A stretch of 64,000 nucleotides of DNA. Source: Astragalus membranaceus. Lineage: Eukaryota; Streptophyta; Magnoliopsida; Fabales; Fabaceae. The position numbers and the translations under genes are program-made. The stretch is from assembly GCA_039519185.1 (NCBI GenBank), contig CM076846.1, positions 226,164,659-226,228,658 on the forward strand, given 5' to 3'. Below are positions 33,334 to 46,483 of the stretch, in pieces (position 1 is the stretch's first letter; each line of letters starts with the position of its first letter). The notes beneath the pieces are model-generated. The model had not been told where the DNA came from. It did not search any database and worked only from the letters and a program-made list of their open reading frames with translations.

Positions 33334-34085
33334 TCTTGTAGTGCGATTGAGGTTCGATTCGGAGTCGGAAACGGGTTGGTGATCGTTAGGTCAAAATTGG
33401 GGATTCTGAGATTTCGGTGACTTCGGATCGATCGTAGCTCTCGAGTCAAGGGTGAGTTTTACTCACGTTTAGGGTTTGATTGATGAGTTTGATGTGTCGA
33501 ACTTGGATTTTGAAAACCGTTATTTGAAAATTTACGTATTTTGACATAAACGACAAATTGTTTACGTTTGTGTTTATGATTTGATGATAATATTTGTCGT
33601 TTGGATATGTTTTTGGACTGTTTTTATATTGGGACTGGATCGGGACAGGTATCGGAATTGGTTGGAACGACGAAAAACGCGAAAACGGGATAAAAAAATG
33701 TTGTCAAAAGCGCACGACCTGTGCGTCCCAAGCGCACGGACCGTGCGTCTTGTTCTGTTTCTGTTTTTGCAAAAATGCATTACAGGGCGCACGACCCGTG
33801 CGTAAGGGAGCACGGACCGTGCGCAGTGTTCTGTCAAAATTTTACAAACTTGCCCGAAACGATCCCGTTCGATTCCATTCCTCTTCAAATCTTTTCATAA
33901 CCCTTCTCCAACGATATTGGTGTTATAATGCCATGATATTGGCTATGTTTAAGAGGTTTATTAAAAATGTTTTGAGGTTATAAACGTTTCAAAAAAACAA
34001 CGAACTTAGAACACGTGTGAGGACATGTTTTATCGAAAAGGCAACGGGCTATAAGTCCTATGTGGTATTGTATAACTGACGAGGG

Positions 34086-34838
34086 TGTTAGCCTGCATTT
34101 TCGACAGGTTAATATTAAATGCAGTCAATAGGGTTTGACTTAATAATTTCAGAAAGAAGGCAGGTCTTCGACACCAAGGTATAATTTCGACTTCAAGAGG
34201 TAGTAACCAAGGGAAAGCAGCCTAATGCATAACTTAGCGAATTTGGAAAAAGAGGCCACACTTTGACAGAGAGAAGATTATAGACAGCGAAACAAGCAAA
34301 GCTATGGAGATCTGTCGAATAGGATATTGCTTCCTTGGTCGAAAAGAAAGAACAGTTAGACAATCGAAGTAGAAGCACGTCGAAGTAGCAGTTACTCTGT
34401 CTTATCTTGTTTTAGAAAACCGCTGAGCGGTTATAGTCTTATTTGTATTATAAATAGAGGTTCTGTAGAGGGAAAAAAGGGTCGCAAATCTCATTACACA
34501 TATTTCCTAAAACACTCTACTTCCGCAAACAGAGAAAACAGAGTCAACAGGAATTCATGTATGATTCTGCGTACCACTTCTTTATATAATTGTTTTCATT
34601 TCTTTTAGATTTCTGCACTTTGTCATCTTCTTCACTTACAATTACTGCAATTTACTGCATTTTGATTCCTCTTCCCGCATTTACAAATTCTTGCACTTTA
34701 TTGTAAGTTTCTGCACTACTATTAAATATCAACAATTCTTAGTAAAATTTGATCACAAATGGCCTGAGATTCCTAGTTGATCTCGCAAGTAACACGTGTA
34801 GTGAAACTAGCGGTGTTTACTAAAAATCACAGTAAACA
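34086..34838 (+). repeat. 5' LTR of element D
   Basis: 753 bp. TATAAATA lies at 34449-34456, followed by AGAGG. There are several TCGAC/GTCGAA motifs and a CCGCTGAGCGG palindrome (about 34420). Confidence 0.92.
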
Positions 34839-34840
34839 AA

Positions 34841-34859
34841 TTGGCACGCCCAGTGGGAC
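34841..34859 (+). other. Probable primer-binding site of element D
   Basis: TTGGCACGCCCAGTGGGAC begins two bases after the LTR. The position and TTGG start fit a tRNA primer site of Tat/Athila elements. The tRNA is not identified. Confidence 0.6.
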
Positions 34860-34938
34860 GTTTGTGCTAACTAATTAAAATTTTTTACTAAGATAACTCT
34901 GGGTTTGTTGAATACAGAACCAGTACATCGCACGTTGC

Positions 34939-37900
34939 ATGCGTTTAAGAAGTGGTAGACAGTTACATCAAATGCCACGTTCAAACATGAATGGTGCTTC
35001 TACATCGAATGGACATTCCCAGGCGTCAGTTATTGATACCAACGCCACGAACACTCAGGGAACAACCCTTCCTGCACCATCTCCAGGAGTAACCGCTCCC
35101 ATAACTGCTCCAAACGTGGTCGGTGTAACCGCCCCATTATCGTCTTCGGCAGACATGGGTATAACCGCTGTAACCGCCCCCACTATAACTCCTGGGTCGA
35201 ACATGATGATTCCCCAGTCATCAACCTTTGGTTCAACTAATCCCTGGATGCCCAACGCTATGGTGGGAAATATGCCATATAGTTTTCCCATGAATGGTCG
35301 AAATTACCCCTATGGAATGCCAACCGCCATGATGGTAGGACTCCATACAAATGCATCTACATATGCAGATAACATGGCTTCGAACTTTTCGCCTATGCAC
35401 AACCCATCAAAGAATATGTATAGTCGAAATATACAACCTTCAATAACCACTTCGTCATTATTGGCATTAAGACAACAAATGGATGATAGTAACCATGACA
35501 TGGTAAATATGCTAACACAGCAAATAGGTACAGTGTTTAATCCCCTGATACAGGACACAAATAATAGTTACCAAATGTTAGCAACACAAATGGGTCGAAT
35601 TGCTGACTTCTTTGGCACTCCACAAATACAAAACCAGCAAATTCCCCAAGTACAAAACATCAGGCCTGTTGACTTACCTGTCGAAAGGCCTAATAATGCA
35701 ACCCCCGTGAATCGAGCACAACAATTTGTCGAAGAGCCTATACCTGAAGTGGTGCTAGTAAATAGAAATCAAAATGCTGATGAGGTAGTTAGGCAAGTCC
35801 AGCAAAATAACCTCGGAATGCAAAATAATTTGGCTAATCTTGTCGAAACTATACTAGCCCAAAATGGTCTTAATTTAGGCTTACACAGACCTAATTTTGT
35901 ATCTCCCTTGTCTGAATATGTGATGCAAACAGATTTGCCTAGAGGGTGGAAAATTCCTAAGTTCACAAAATTTGCTGGGGAAACCAGCGAATCTACGGTC
36001 GAACATATTGCAAGATATTTGATTGAGGCTGGGGACATTGCGTTAAACGAAAATTTGAAAATGAAATATTTCCCAAATTCTTTGACGAAAAATGCATTTA
36101 CTTGGTTTACAACATTACCCCCGCACTCCATGTTTAATTGGAATCAATTAGAAAAAGCCTTTCATGAACAATTTTACATGGGACAATCAAAGATTAGCCT
36201 TAAAGAATTGGCTAGTGTTCGACGCACAATGCCAGAATCTATTGATGAATATCTCAATAGATTTAGACTACTCAAGGCGAGATGTTTCACCCAAGTGCCT
36301 GAGCATGAGTTAGTCGAAATGGCTGCTGGTGGTTTAGATTATTCCATCAGGAAAAAACTGGATACTTTACACCTAAGAGATATGGCTCAATTGGCTGATA
36401 GAGTTCGACAAGTTGAAAGACTTAAAGCAGAAAAAGCTTCGACAACCAAGTTTAACAATAAAAAAGAAAAAGTGGCGTTTGTTAATGTTGATAACAATAG
36501 CCAAGAATTCGACATAGCTTATGAAAATGTCGAGGAGGAGGTTGATATTGCAGAATTAAAACCTGGACCTCCATATACATGCAAATTGTTAAACCCCTCA
36601 AATGGAAAAAACCCTGTCGAACCAAAAAATGATAAGTTTGTTGCAAAAACATATACCTTCGACGTCACAAAATGTGACCAAATATTTGATCTTTTGGTGA
36701 CTGATGGTCAAATTTTAGTGCCTAAAGGTCTAAAAATACCACCATTAGAACAACAAAAGAAAAGAGGTTATTGCAAATATCATAATTTCTTGGGTCATAA
36801 CACCTCCCGATGTGTACTTTTCAGGGATCTAGTTCAGAAAGCATTGAATGATGGAAGGCTGAAATTTGATGACAAAAATAAGTCATCAATGCAGATCGAC
36901 AGCAATCCTATGCCCACAGCAGAAGCAAACTACACTGAAGTAGATATTTTGATGGTCGAAACCAATGAAGTGGTTGCTGAAAGTCTTGAAGCGAACATCA
37001 AAATGGTCACCAATGACCAATATGCTGAAAAAATGCAGGTGGTTTATCCACAAGCTGAAGAAGACTTGATAGACTTCCTCAACAGATGCAAGATAAATAA
37101 CACCGAGGTGATGCTGTGCCCACGGTGCAGTTCTGTATTCGACAAAGAAGCCGCTAAAAGCCTTGAAAGTGTCACTCCTCAACTCAAGAGAAAAAACAAA
37201 TGGGCCGATAATAGGCCCAAATTCAGCTTCAACCCAAGAGGTGTGCCATATAAGGTTACATCTTCAACAAGACAAGCTCCGAAGGCTCAAAGGAGAACAT
37301 TTGTGCCACCTGCAAGGGCCCCTGTCGGAAGATGGGTATACCCAGGAAATAAGGAGACTGAATGTCACCTAAAGATGGCAGGAGAGACTTCCAATGCCAT
37401 GAATCAAAACAAGGCGCCTAATTCCAATAGGTACGCCTACAGCAATAATTACAAGGGGAAAAACCCCATGACAAGAACGCAATGGCGAAGATACCAACGC
37501 CAGATGAAATTGACTGCTGCTGAGAAAAAGGAGAACATCGACACAAGCAAAGGTAAGCAATTAGCTTCCAGTGTCGAAATCCCAAGAAAGTCAGCAAAAG
37601 AGAGGATATTCCCTCCCCTTGCAGACATCAAAAAAGGTCTTGACTCTGAAGAATGCCTGCAATTAGATGATGATATGGACTCTGAATTTTTAGATTCAGA
37701 ACCAGACCTCGACATCATCTGCGTCGTTTCAATTCTGCCAATTGAATTCGACGTCATTTCAGAAGTGACTGAGATCGAACAAGATTTCGATCAAGATATG
37801 GCTAAGCACAGGCCAATGTGTTACTACGTATTAAATAATGGCTCCATATAAGAGCAGAATGCTGTCTTCGAAAGGCCAGATGGAGGGATGAAACACCATC

Positions 37901-40900
37901 TAAAACCATTGTTTATACAAGCAAAGGTAAACAATGTAGGCGTCAATAAAATATTGGTTGATGGGGGTGCAGCGGTTAACCTGATGCCACAACATGTGCT
38001 AGCAAAAGTTGGCAAATCAGAGACTGATTTACGGCCACATAACATAGTCCTCACTAATTATGAGGGAAAATCTGGCTATTCGTTAGGAGCCATAGAAGTG
38101 GAGTTAACAGTGGGGAGTGTGAAGAGAAAAACTATGTTCATAGTCATACCCACCAGAGCAAACTTCAATCTACTCCTGGGTAGGGAGTGGATCCATGGAG
38201 TAGGAGCAGTGCCCTCAACACTCCACCAGAGACTCTCTATTTGGAGAGAAGATGGCTTGGTCGAAAATATAGAAGCAGACCAGAGTTATTTCTTGGCAGA
38301 GGTCGACCATATTACAAGGAGGACCTTTGACAAACAATTGGCGACTATTGCGCCATGCACACCTTCAGACACTGCATATGTCCCTATGGACAATGTGTTT
38401 GAATCCCTAGATCTCCACCCTAACCATGGCTTTATATGGGAGAGGGAAGTGATCGATGAGGCATCACCTTCAATAGGCTTTTGCAAGCCTACTGGGTGGG
38501 ATGGTCCCTAAACGGTGATGATGTCTATACCCACCGTATGGGAAAGAATTACGGCTTATGTGGCCGAAAATAAACAAAATATGGCTTTGGAGGCCGAATT
38601 ACAACAAAATATGGTTGAACAAGCCATAAAAGTTAACCCAGAGGTTAACAATAAAGATAAAATGGCCGAAGGCCAGAGACTTGACTGCATCTACGATGAT
38701 GAGTCTTTAGGTTTTGAAAAAGACCCAATGGGTTCGACTAAGAAGATGCAGGCTCAAGACCCTCTTGAAGAAATTGATTTAGCAGATGGCCCCATAAAAA
38801 GGCCAACATTTATCAGTGTTAAAATCAACAAGGGTTTGAAAGATCGAACTATCGAGTTACTCAAAGAGTATAAAGATTGCTTCGCTTGGGATTACAATGA
38901 GATGTCTGGTCTACGACGAGAGGTAGTCGAACTGAAACTGCCCATTCGACCAGACAAAAAACCAGTGAAGCAAACACCAAGAAGGTTCGCACCTCAGGTT
39001 CTGTCGAAGATCAAAGAAGAAATCGAAAGATTACTCAAGAGCAACTTCATCAGGACTGCCAGGTATGTTGATTGGCTAGCCAACATTGTTCCTGTTATTA
39101 AGAAAAATGGAACATTACGAGTCTGTATAGATTTTCGTGATTTAAATAATGCTACACCCAAAGATCAATACTCTATGCCTGTGGCAGAAATGCTAGTTGA
39201 TTCGGCAGCAGGATTTGAATACCTAAGTATGCTTGATGGATATTCAGGATATAATCAAATTTTTATTGCCGAAGAAGATGTGTCAAAAACAGCATTTCGA
39301 TGCCCAGGGGCATTAGGTGTTTATGAATGGGTAGTAATGCCATTTGGTTTAAAAAATGCTGGTGCAACATACCAGAGAGCAATGAATTCTATGTTTCATG
39401 ATTTTATTGAAAATTTTATGCAAGTATACATAGATGATATTGTTGTCAAATCTTCAACAGAAAATGGCCATTTAGACCATCTTCGACAATCATTCGAAAG
39501 AATGAGAAAATATGGATTGAAAATGAATCCAATCAAATGTGCCTTTTGTGTACGTGCAGGTGATTTCTTGGGCTTTGTTGTTCACAAAAAAGGCATCGAA
39601 ATTAATCAAAACAAGACGAAGGCAATCATGGAAACGAAAGCCCCTTCGACCAAAAAAGAGCTTCAATCATTATTAGGGAAGATTAATTTCCTTAGAAGGT
39701 TCATATCCAACCTAAGTGGCAAAACTCAAGTGTTCTCGCCATTGCTTCGACTGAAGAAAGAAGACTTATTCAGGTGGGATCCAGAGCACCAGAAGGCCTT
39801 CGACGACATTAAGGCTTATTTAGTTAAACCACCTATATTGTTGCCACCTATCAGAGATAAGGTGATGAAATTGTATATAGCAGCATCAGAGCTAACAATA
39901 GGTAGTATGCTAGCACAAGAGGATGATAATGGTGTCGAAAGAGCCATATATTACCTGAGTAGAGTGTTAAATGATGCTGAAACTAGATATCAGCCAATGG
40001 AGAAATTGTGCCTTTGTTTGTATTTTTCTTGTACCAAATTAAAGCAATATATCAAACCAGTTGATGTGTATGTGCATTCTCATTTCGATATTATTAAACA
40101 CATGCTGTCGAAACCAATATTGCATAATAGAATTGGCAAATGGGCACTAGCTTTATCTGAGTATTCATTAACATACCAGCCTTTGAAAGCTATCAAAGGA
40201 CAAATTGTTGCTGACTTTATTGTTGACCATTCATTGGTCGAAGTGACAGTTAGTCAAATGAATAATCGACCTTGGACACTTTATTTCGATGGATCAAGCC
40301 ATAAAAATGGTTCTGGAATTGGTATATTAATTGTTTCACCAGTAAACATACCAACAAAGTATAAGTTTAAAATCAAAGAGCGTTGTTCTAACAATGAGGC
40401 TGAATATGAAGCCTTAATTGCAGGATTGGAAATCTTGTTAGAATTAGGGGCAAAGGCTGTCGAAATTAAAGGTGACTCTGAATTAGTGGTGAAGCAGTTA
40501 ACCAAAGAATATAAGTGCATCAAAGAAAATTTAATCTTATATTTCGTCACCGCCAATACTTTGTTAAAACGTTTCGACAATGTTCACATTGAGCATATAC
40601 CTCGAATTGAGAATCAAGAGGCAAACGACTTGGCACAAATTGCTTCAAGTTATAAAGTCTCTCCAACAAAACTCAATGAGTTAATCGAAATTAAAGAGAA
40701 ATTGATTTCGACAGATCGTAAGGATGATGAATTGTCAATGCCAAAACTTGGGGGGGCAGACAGTGTAGAACTACTTCCTCCAATTGAAAATGGCGAAATT
40801 TTTGCCATTGACAATATGTCGAATGATGACTGGCGAAAACCAATTGTCGAATACTTGGAAAACCCAACAGGGACAACAAATCGAAAAACCAAGTATAGAG

Positions 40901-41751
40901 CTCTAAGCTATGTAATTCTCGGAAACGAATTGTTAAAGAAAACCCCGGAAGGAGTCCTACTTAAATGCCTTAATGAGAGTGAGGCATATTTAGCAATTTC
41001 CAATACTCATAGTGGAGCTTGTGGATCTCACCAAGCGGGGCAAAAAATGAAGTGGCTGTTATTTCGACAAGGAGTATACTGGCCTACTATGCTTAAAGAT
41101 TGCATAGATTTTGCTAAAGGGTGTCAAGAATGTCAAAAACACGCAGGAATACAGCATGTACCTGCAAATGAGTTACACTCAATAATAAAGCCTTGGCCAT
41201 TTAGAGGATGGGCTTTAGACATAATTGGCGAAATTAAACCAACGTCGTCGAAAGGTCACCGCTACATATTAGTGGGTATCGATTACTTTACTAAGTGGGT
41301 CGAAGCTATCCCTTTAGCTAATGTAGACCAAGAGGCAGTAATAGCCTTTATCCAAAACCACATTCTATGCAGGTTTGGAGTTCCAGAAACCATCACTACA
41401 GACCAAGGCTCAGTGTTTACTGGTCGAAAAATGGTTGAGTTTGCCTCCATAAGTGGATTTAAGTTATTAAGTTCGACACCATATTATGCTCAGGCAAATG
41501 GTCAGGTCGAAGCAGCCAATAAAATTATCATTAATTTGATTAAAAACATATCGGGCAAAAGCCTAAGAATTGGCACAAAACCCTTGATCAAGCATTATGG
41601 GCTTGTCGAAATTCTCCTAGAGAATCAATCAACACTACTCCATTTCGTCTCACTTTTGGGCATGATGCAGTTTTACCAGTCGAAATCTATTTACAATCAA
41701 CCAGGATCCAAAGGCAATTTGAAATTCCTTCAGACCATTATTGGAGCATGA
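34939..41751 (+). pseudogene. gag-pol: gag-pol of Tat element D (one frame, two internal stops)
   Basis: A single frame runs from ATG 34939, interrupted only by TAA at 37849-37851 and 38509-38511. Gag occupies 34939-37850, with the capsid region at about 35930-36430 and an atypical knuckle CKYHNFLGHNTSRC at about 36775. Protease follows (KILVDGGAAVNLM, about 37948). RT has LRVCIDFRDLN and YIDDIVVKS (about 39117-39450), then RNase H. A second, archaeal-type RNase H follows with LYFDGSSHKNGSG and NNEAEYEALIAGL (about 40280-40440). The integrase has an HHCC finger and WALDIIGE and TPYYAQANGQVEAANK motifs (to about 41550). An indel near 41555 shifts the frame. Both stops could be C-to-T changes of CAA codons. 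Confidence 0.88.
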
Positions 41752-42098
41752 TTTTAGATGAATTGGTTGACGTAGATGAAGAAAGGTTACTTGCATTAGA
41801 TATCCTTATAAGGCAAAAAGAAAGAGTAGCTAAAGCTTATAACAAGAAGGTGAAATTCAAAGCTTTTGTTACAGGAGACTTAGTGTGGAAAGTGATATTA
41901 CCCATGGACAAAAAAGATAGAGCCTTGGGAAAATGGTCACCAAATTGGGAAGGACCATTTAAAATTTTACAAGTATTCTCAAACGGTGCTTATGAAGTCG
42001 AAGAGTTAAGTGCTGATAATCGAATTTTGCGTATAAATGGCAAGTATTTAAAGAGATATAAGCCAATGTTGCAAGAAATCAAAATAACGCAAAATTAA
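41550..42098 (+). pseudogene. Integrase C-terminus of element D after the frameshift
   Basis: A second frame overlaps the end of the main one and continues to TAA 42096-42098. It carries the integrase C-terminal module (KAFVTGDLVWK, then WEGPFKILQV and GAYEVEEL). It is the natural end of pol, separated by a one-base change near 41555. Confidence 0.75.
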
Positions 42099-42189
42099 GA
42101 GAATGTGAAGATATAAACATGGCACTCATGCCAGGAAATATTGTCAAAATACAGATCGAGTAAAATGCTGTCAGATTACAGATGGAAAG

Positions 42190-45100
42190 TTAAATTACAA
42201 AAGAAGCTTTAAGCCTCTCAAAGGCTGCTCTGGCATGCCTCAACCTGGTATTTAAAAGAGTTTCTTCTTCCGTTAGCCTCTTAACTGCTTCGTCATGTTT
42301 CTGAACCTTCTCCAAGTGTTCGATAGCCAAGGTTGCCTCAGTGCGAAGTGCGTTCTCCACAGAAATTGAAGACTTCTGCTGAACAGAGATTTTCTTCTTT
42401 TCTTCCGCTTCAATCTTCGATTGCAACTCCTTGATTTGAGCCTTGTATGTCAAAATGTTTGCATCACAGTCTTCTATTTCCTTGGAATTAGTTGCTGCTT
42501 GAATTTCCAAGGCTGAAATCTTGCTTTCTGAGGCTTCGACGGCGACACTTTCTTCTGTCAGAAGCTCAAGCTCACGTTCTTTGCTCACAATAGTGCTCTT
42601 CTTTTTCTGAATATCTCTGGAAATTTGCTCTAGTAAAGGCTCAAATTCAACAATAAAGCATAAAAGAGAGTCACTGGAGCCAGAGTTGTTAAGTTCATTG
42701 AGCAAAGACTTGAGTTTGTAATAGAGCATATGATTTGTTTCGATAGCCTCGAATAGATCTATCTCAAAGAGGGTTGTTTGAAGCTCTCGAATCAGGTTTC
42801 CTTTAGGACCTTCAGAGGAATTGCCAATAGAAGCAGTCGAAGCACTTGGCTTACTTTCTGTCGAAGATAAACCACTCACCATTCGTTTGAAAGCCTCAAG
42901 AGGATCTTTGCGTTTTAAGTCCAAAAATTATTGTTCTTGAAGGTTAAGAGCGGTGTCATGTGTTGAGGGCACAGAACGTGGAGAATTAGCTATCTCAAGA
43001 GATTCACTCCTCTCGTTATCACCATCGTCTTCACTTTCTTCTTCGTCGTACCCTTGCTCTTCCATGTTTGGAGAAGAAGATATACTGATCTCAGCTCCAC
43101 TGTGGCCAACATCAGGATTTTCATCAACGTCCATAGCAGCAGGCTCCGGGCCATGAGCAGGAATTTCCTGGGCAGTTTCAGCAAGAATAGTCTTTTCGGC
43201 CAACGGTGTATCTTCGACAACAGGTGTGTGTTGAGGCAAATTTTTTTCTTCGACACCTTCTCCAGAAACATTTATTTTTGAAGGGGAATGAGTGGAGGAA
43301 GGCGTAGCCTGTTTTGTTGGGACTTCAGTTTCCTAAAAAAATGAAGTAAAGTGAGTATTATCACATAAACAAAGTTTTCGGGTTTCCGAAAAACATTTGA
43401 TCACCTTAGCTATGATGTTCTCAACAAAAGAGTGTGCACTCTGGGTTTTCTTGATAAGCCTCTTCGGAACTTTTTCTTCTTGTTGTTGTCTTTCGACAGA
43501 AGTTTGTTGGGGAACAGTTTTAGAGACATCTTGAGAATGTTTTGTCTTTTTCTCTCTTTCTGTTTCAAGGACTTGAACCTTGATGGGTTTAGTCCTAAGC
43601 AGTGGTGTCTCATCAGACTGAAAATACAACAATCGCATAAGCATGAATAAGAAAAAGAAAACAAATATAAATAGGCAAAGTTTTGAGAACTTCGACCTCT
43701 GAATCGCTCACGACTCTTGGTTTGACATTTCTTGCTTTCTTTGGATTGGATGTTAAAGAGCTGCTTGTTCTTTTTCGACTCTGCAAAACGGATGACTAAT
43801 TAGTCGAAGAGTATAAGAAGATAACACAACGAGTAAAGATAAGTACTTACTTTTTGTTTTTCCTCTTGAAGAGGTTGTTTTCTTTTTGACGAAGCCTCGA
43901 CATCTTTTTTCTTCGTCTTTGTTGCTGCGCCATCTGTCGAAGACGATGTGATAGGAATGGCTACAAATATTCGACAAACAAGTGTTAATATGAAATACAT
44001 AGAAAGGAAATTTATTTTTTCTAAGAAGTCTTGTGAATCACCTTCTCTAATGGAGGACAAGATTCGAATATGTTGAATATCTAAATGAAGATGACCCTCA
44101 AAAGTGTATATGTCCTGCTTAGTCGGAACTACTTTCTCAGCTGTTTTGTTGTTCAAAAAATCAAATAGTGCCCTGGTCGAACCACATACGAACCATTCTG
44201 GAATGGGTGACCAAAATGCCAGAGCCAGTTCACTGGTTGGTAAGGGTGGAAATCTAATTTTGTTTTGTGTTAAAGCAAAAAAATATTTGTCGGGTACATA
44301 AGGTGGAAAAATCATAGTCGGGATTTTATCAAGAATTTTTTGTTTAAAAACTTTTGCAGCTTGAGAAACAGTTCGACGAAGATTAGTCGGATCATATACA
44401 GTTTCGAAATATTGTTGAAATGCTTGAATTTCTCGAATATGTATACCTTTCGACTTGGTCTTCTTTTTCTGCGAAGAAGGAAAAGCAGATATTAGTTTGA
44501 CCAATAGACTAGCCTCTTCGACACCAGTGAATTTCCTGGTGATATACTCTGTCCACCACTGAGAAAATTTGGGGGTGCAAGAGAAAGTTGATTCAAAAGA
44601 GAGGGAGTAAGACGAAAAGAGTCAGCAGGAAAGTCATTGAGACGATTTATCCATTCGTCTTCATTCTCAGGGACTAACAGTTCCCTTCTAGACCAGAAAA
44701 AAGGGCTGGGTCGAAGTTGACACAACCCAAATTGCCGTGCATATAAACTTGGATGATATGAGAATAAACCAAATTGGTTTGATGACTTCCCAGGAGAAAT
44801 TCGAGATGACAGCAGTTGAGGAGTTAAAAATGCTTTCCAAATTTGATTGGTTTCTTGCTCCTCATCAGGGTTGGTAGCAGGGAATTCCCTAGTGAACCAA
44901 TGTGGCCCGTAATTTCTTCCAGCAAAAGGGGGCATAGAGGGAGAAAATTCTGTACAGTTCAGAAACATGTTGAAAGCCTGTGAAAAGAGATCTTCGACAG
45001 ATACTCCTATTTGTTTAGGTTTCAACAAAGCAAGTCGCACACCTTCGACCCCTCTGTTAGAAATTACGTCAAGATACTCATCAGGAGTATACATTATCAA

Positions 45101-46029
45101 TTTTGAATTGAAAGTGGCAAGAAGCCACAATTGAAACAGCCAAATTGGTCCAGAGACCAAATATTTCCCTTCTGGTTTGAGTCCTTTTAAATCAAGAGCC
45201 CCTTGTTTCAAGTTGTCGAAAAGGGATCCTAAAATAAGGGTAGCCAAGTTAATATTTCGACGTTGATGTAATTGAATGGCTAGGGGGATATACATCTTAG
45301 CCACTTGAAGTGACGAAGAACAGAAGACATAAAAGGATAACCAGAAGGTGAGAAAAGCAATATGCTCTTCATCAGAAACATCCTTCAACTCAGTAACGTG
45401 TTTCTCTTCAATATAACCTTTAAAGCTAGCCTTTTTGAAGTCAAAATCGAAATCAGTTTGGATAGCAGGGTCGAAAGTTTCTCCTAAAGGCTTTAAACCT
45501 GTTATAGCTGCCACATCAAGCAGGGTAGGGGTAAGCATGCCACATTTCAAATGAAGGCTGTTAGTAGTGATATCCCAAAATGTAGAGCAGAAAGGAGCAT
45601 TGGGCTTTGATACTTAGGCCCATACCTTGAGATTTGGATCAGATCGAAAATTCCCTGGCTCTTCCAGATATCTCCTTTTTTCCACTCAATTTTGTTGAGC
45701 CAGTCGATGTAAGGCATGTTTTTCTCAGTTGGTGGCGAGGATCGAAAAACCCTATTCGGGTTACCCATAAAATCCATCACGTGTGGACCTTCGCTGAAAA
45801 TCCTAGGGCTGAGTCTATGATAGCTAGGGAAAATGTCCCTAATCCTAGAGGAATCATCATCAGCGAGAGGGAGAGGGCCTAAGAATGCATGATTTGAAGG
45901 TTTAGAGAAGGGGATAAGTACCTGAGACCGGTAAATTTGTGTTTCTTCCAAAGTAAAAGCAGGTTCAGGAACAAGGGTTTTCTTCCCAAGAGTTACAGCA
46001 GGAGATTTTATGGTAGAAGAAGATGCCAT
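42190..46029 (-). pseudogene. Antisense PMD/coiled-coil gene in Tat element D
   Basis: Start ATG at 46029 (complement). Inferred exons on the minus strand: 46029-44042, 43960-43851, 43780-43697, 43617-43405 and 43332-42190, with GT/AG borders. Exon 1 encodes a plant mobile domain (aminotransferase-like) region, including CGMLTPTLLDVAAITGLKP, HIAFLTFWLSFYVFCSSS and GPIWLFQLWL. Then come charged low-complexity exons and a long C-terminal coiled coil (42190-42924). Single-base frame changes near 45578 and 44570 and a TAA at 42925-42927 break it. It lies between pol and the 3' LTR, opposite to pol. Extra antisense ORFs are known in Tat-lineage elements; the function is unknown. Confidence 0.7.
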
Positions 46030-46465
46030 CGTTGGAAACAGGAAGTTAGTGAAGAAATGGAAGTGCTTAGTAGTGTCCGCTTTGCTTCGTAAAGCGAATA
46101 AGGGGAAAGAAATGCAGAAATCAGAAGATGCTTTAATGGAGTTTTTTCGCAAAGAAGGAGAAGTTGAAGGTTCAGAAAAAAGAAATGAGAGGGTACAACT
46201 TCCCTTTTATAGCCGTTTCACCACGTTAAAAAATAAAATAATAATAAATTGCTTTGGCAATCGTGATGTTAGTGGGAAACGTGAGACAGTTAATTGTGCA
46301 CGTGGCGCATTCTCGTTGGCACCAGCAAACTCTGTTTTAGCTCAGAAACGTCCCCTCGTATTCTGAAAAAAGATATGCAATGATAGCATGAGATTTCAAG
46401 GGATAGTCGAAAGAAGTTTCAAAAAGCCGTTTTCTTTTTTCATTCAAGAATTCAGTCGAAAACGT

Positions 46466-46480
46466 CTTTTTGGGGGGGCA
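46466..46480 (+). other. Polypurine tract of element D
   Basis: A G-run (TTTTTGGGGGGGCA) lies just before the 3' LTR, the expected site for plus-strand priming. Confidence 0.7.
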
Positions 46481-46483
46481 ATT

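Larger units (their letters stand above)
22416..33343 (+). mobile_element. CACTA (En/Spm) transposon, 10.9 kb, within the 3' LTR of A
   Basis: The termini are CACTACAAGAAAA at 22416 and TTTTCTTGTAGTG ending at 33343, a matched inverted repeat. A 3-bp target duplication CGA (22413-22415 and 33344-33346) is confirmed by the 5' LTR of A (GAACGCCGATTGAGG). It carries subterminal CCGGCGGATTT repeats at both ends, a broken TNP2-type transposase gene and a second TnpA-like gene. It also holds captured or inserted foreign pieces between 22.8 and 25.4 kb. Confidence 0.93.

Noticed and set aside
46010..46366. Plus-strand frame of 118 codons overlapping the antisense PMD gene start
   Set aside because: A shadow of the minus-strand gene and its leader, with no domain.
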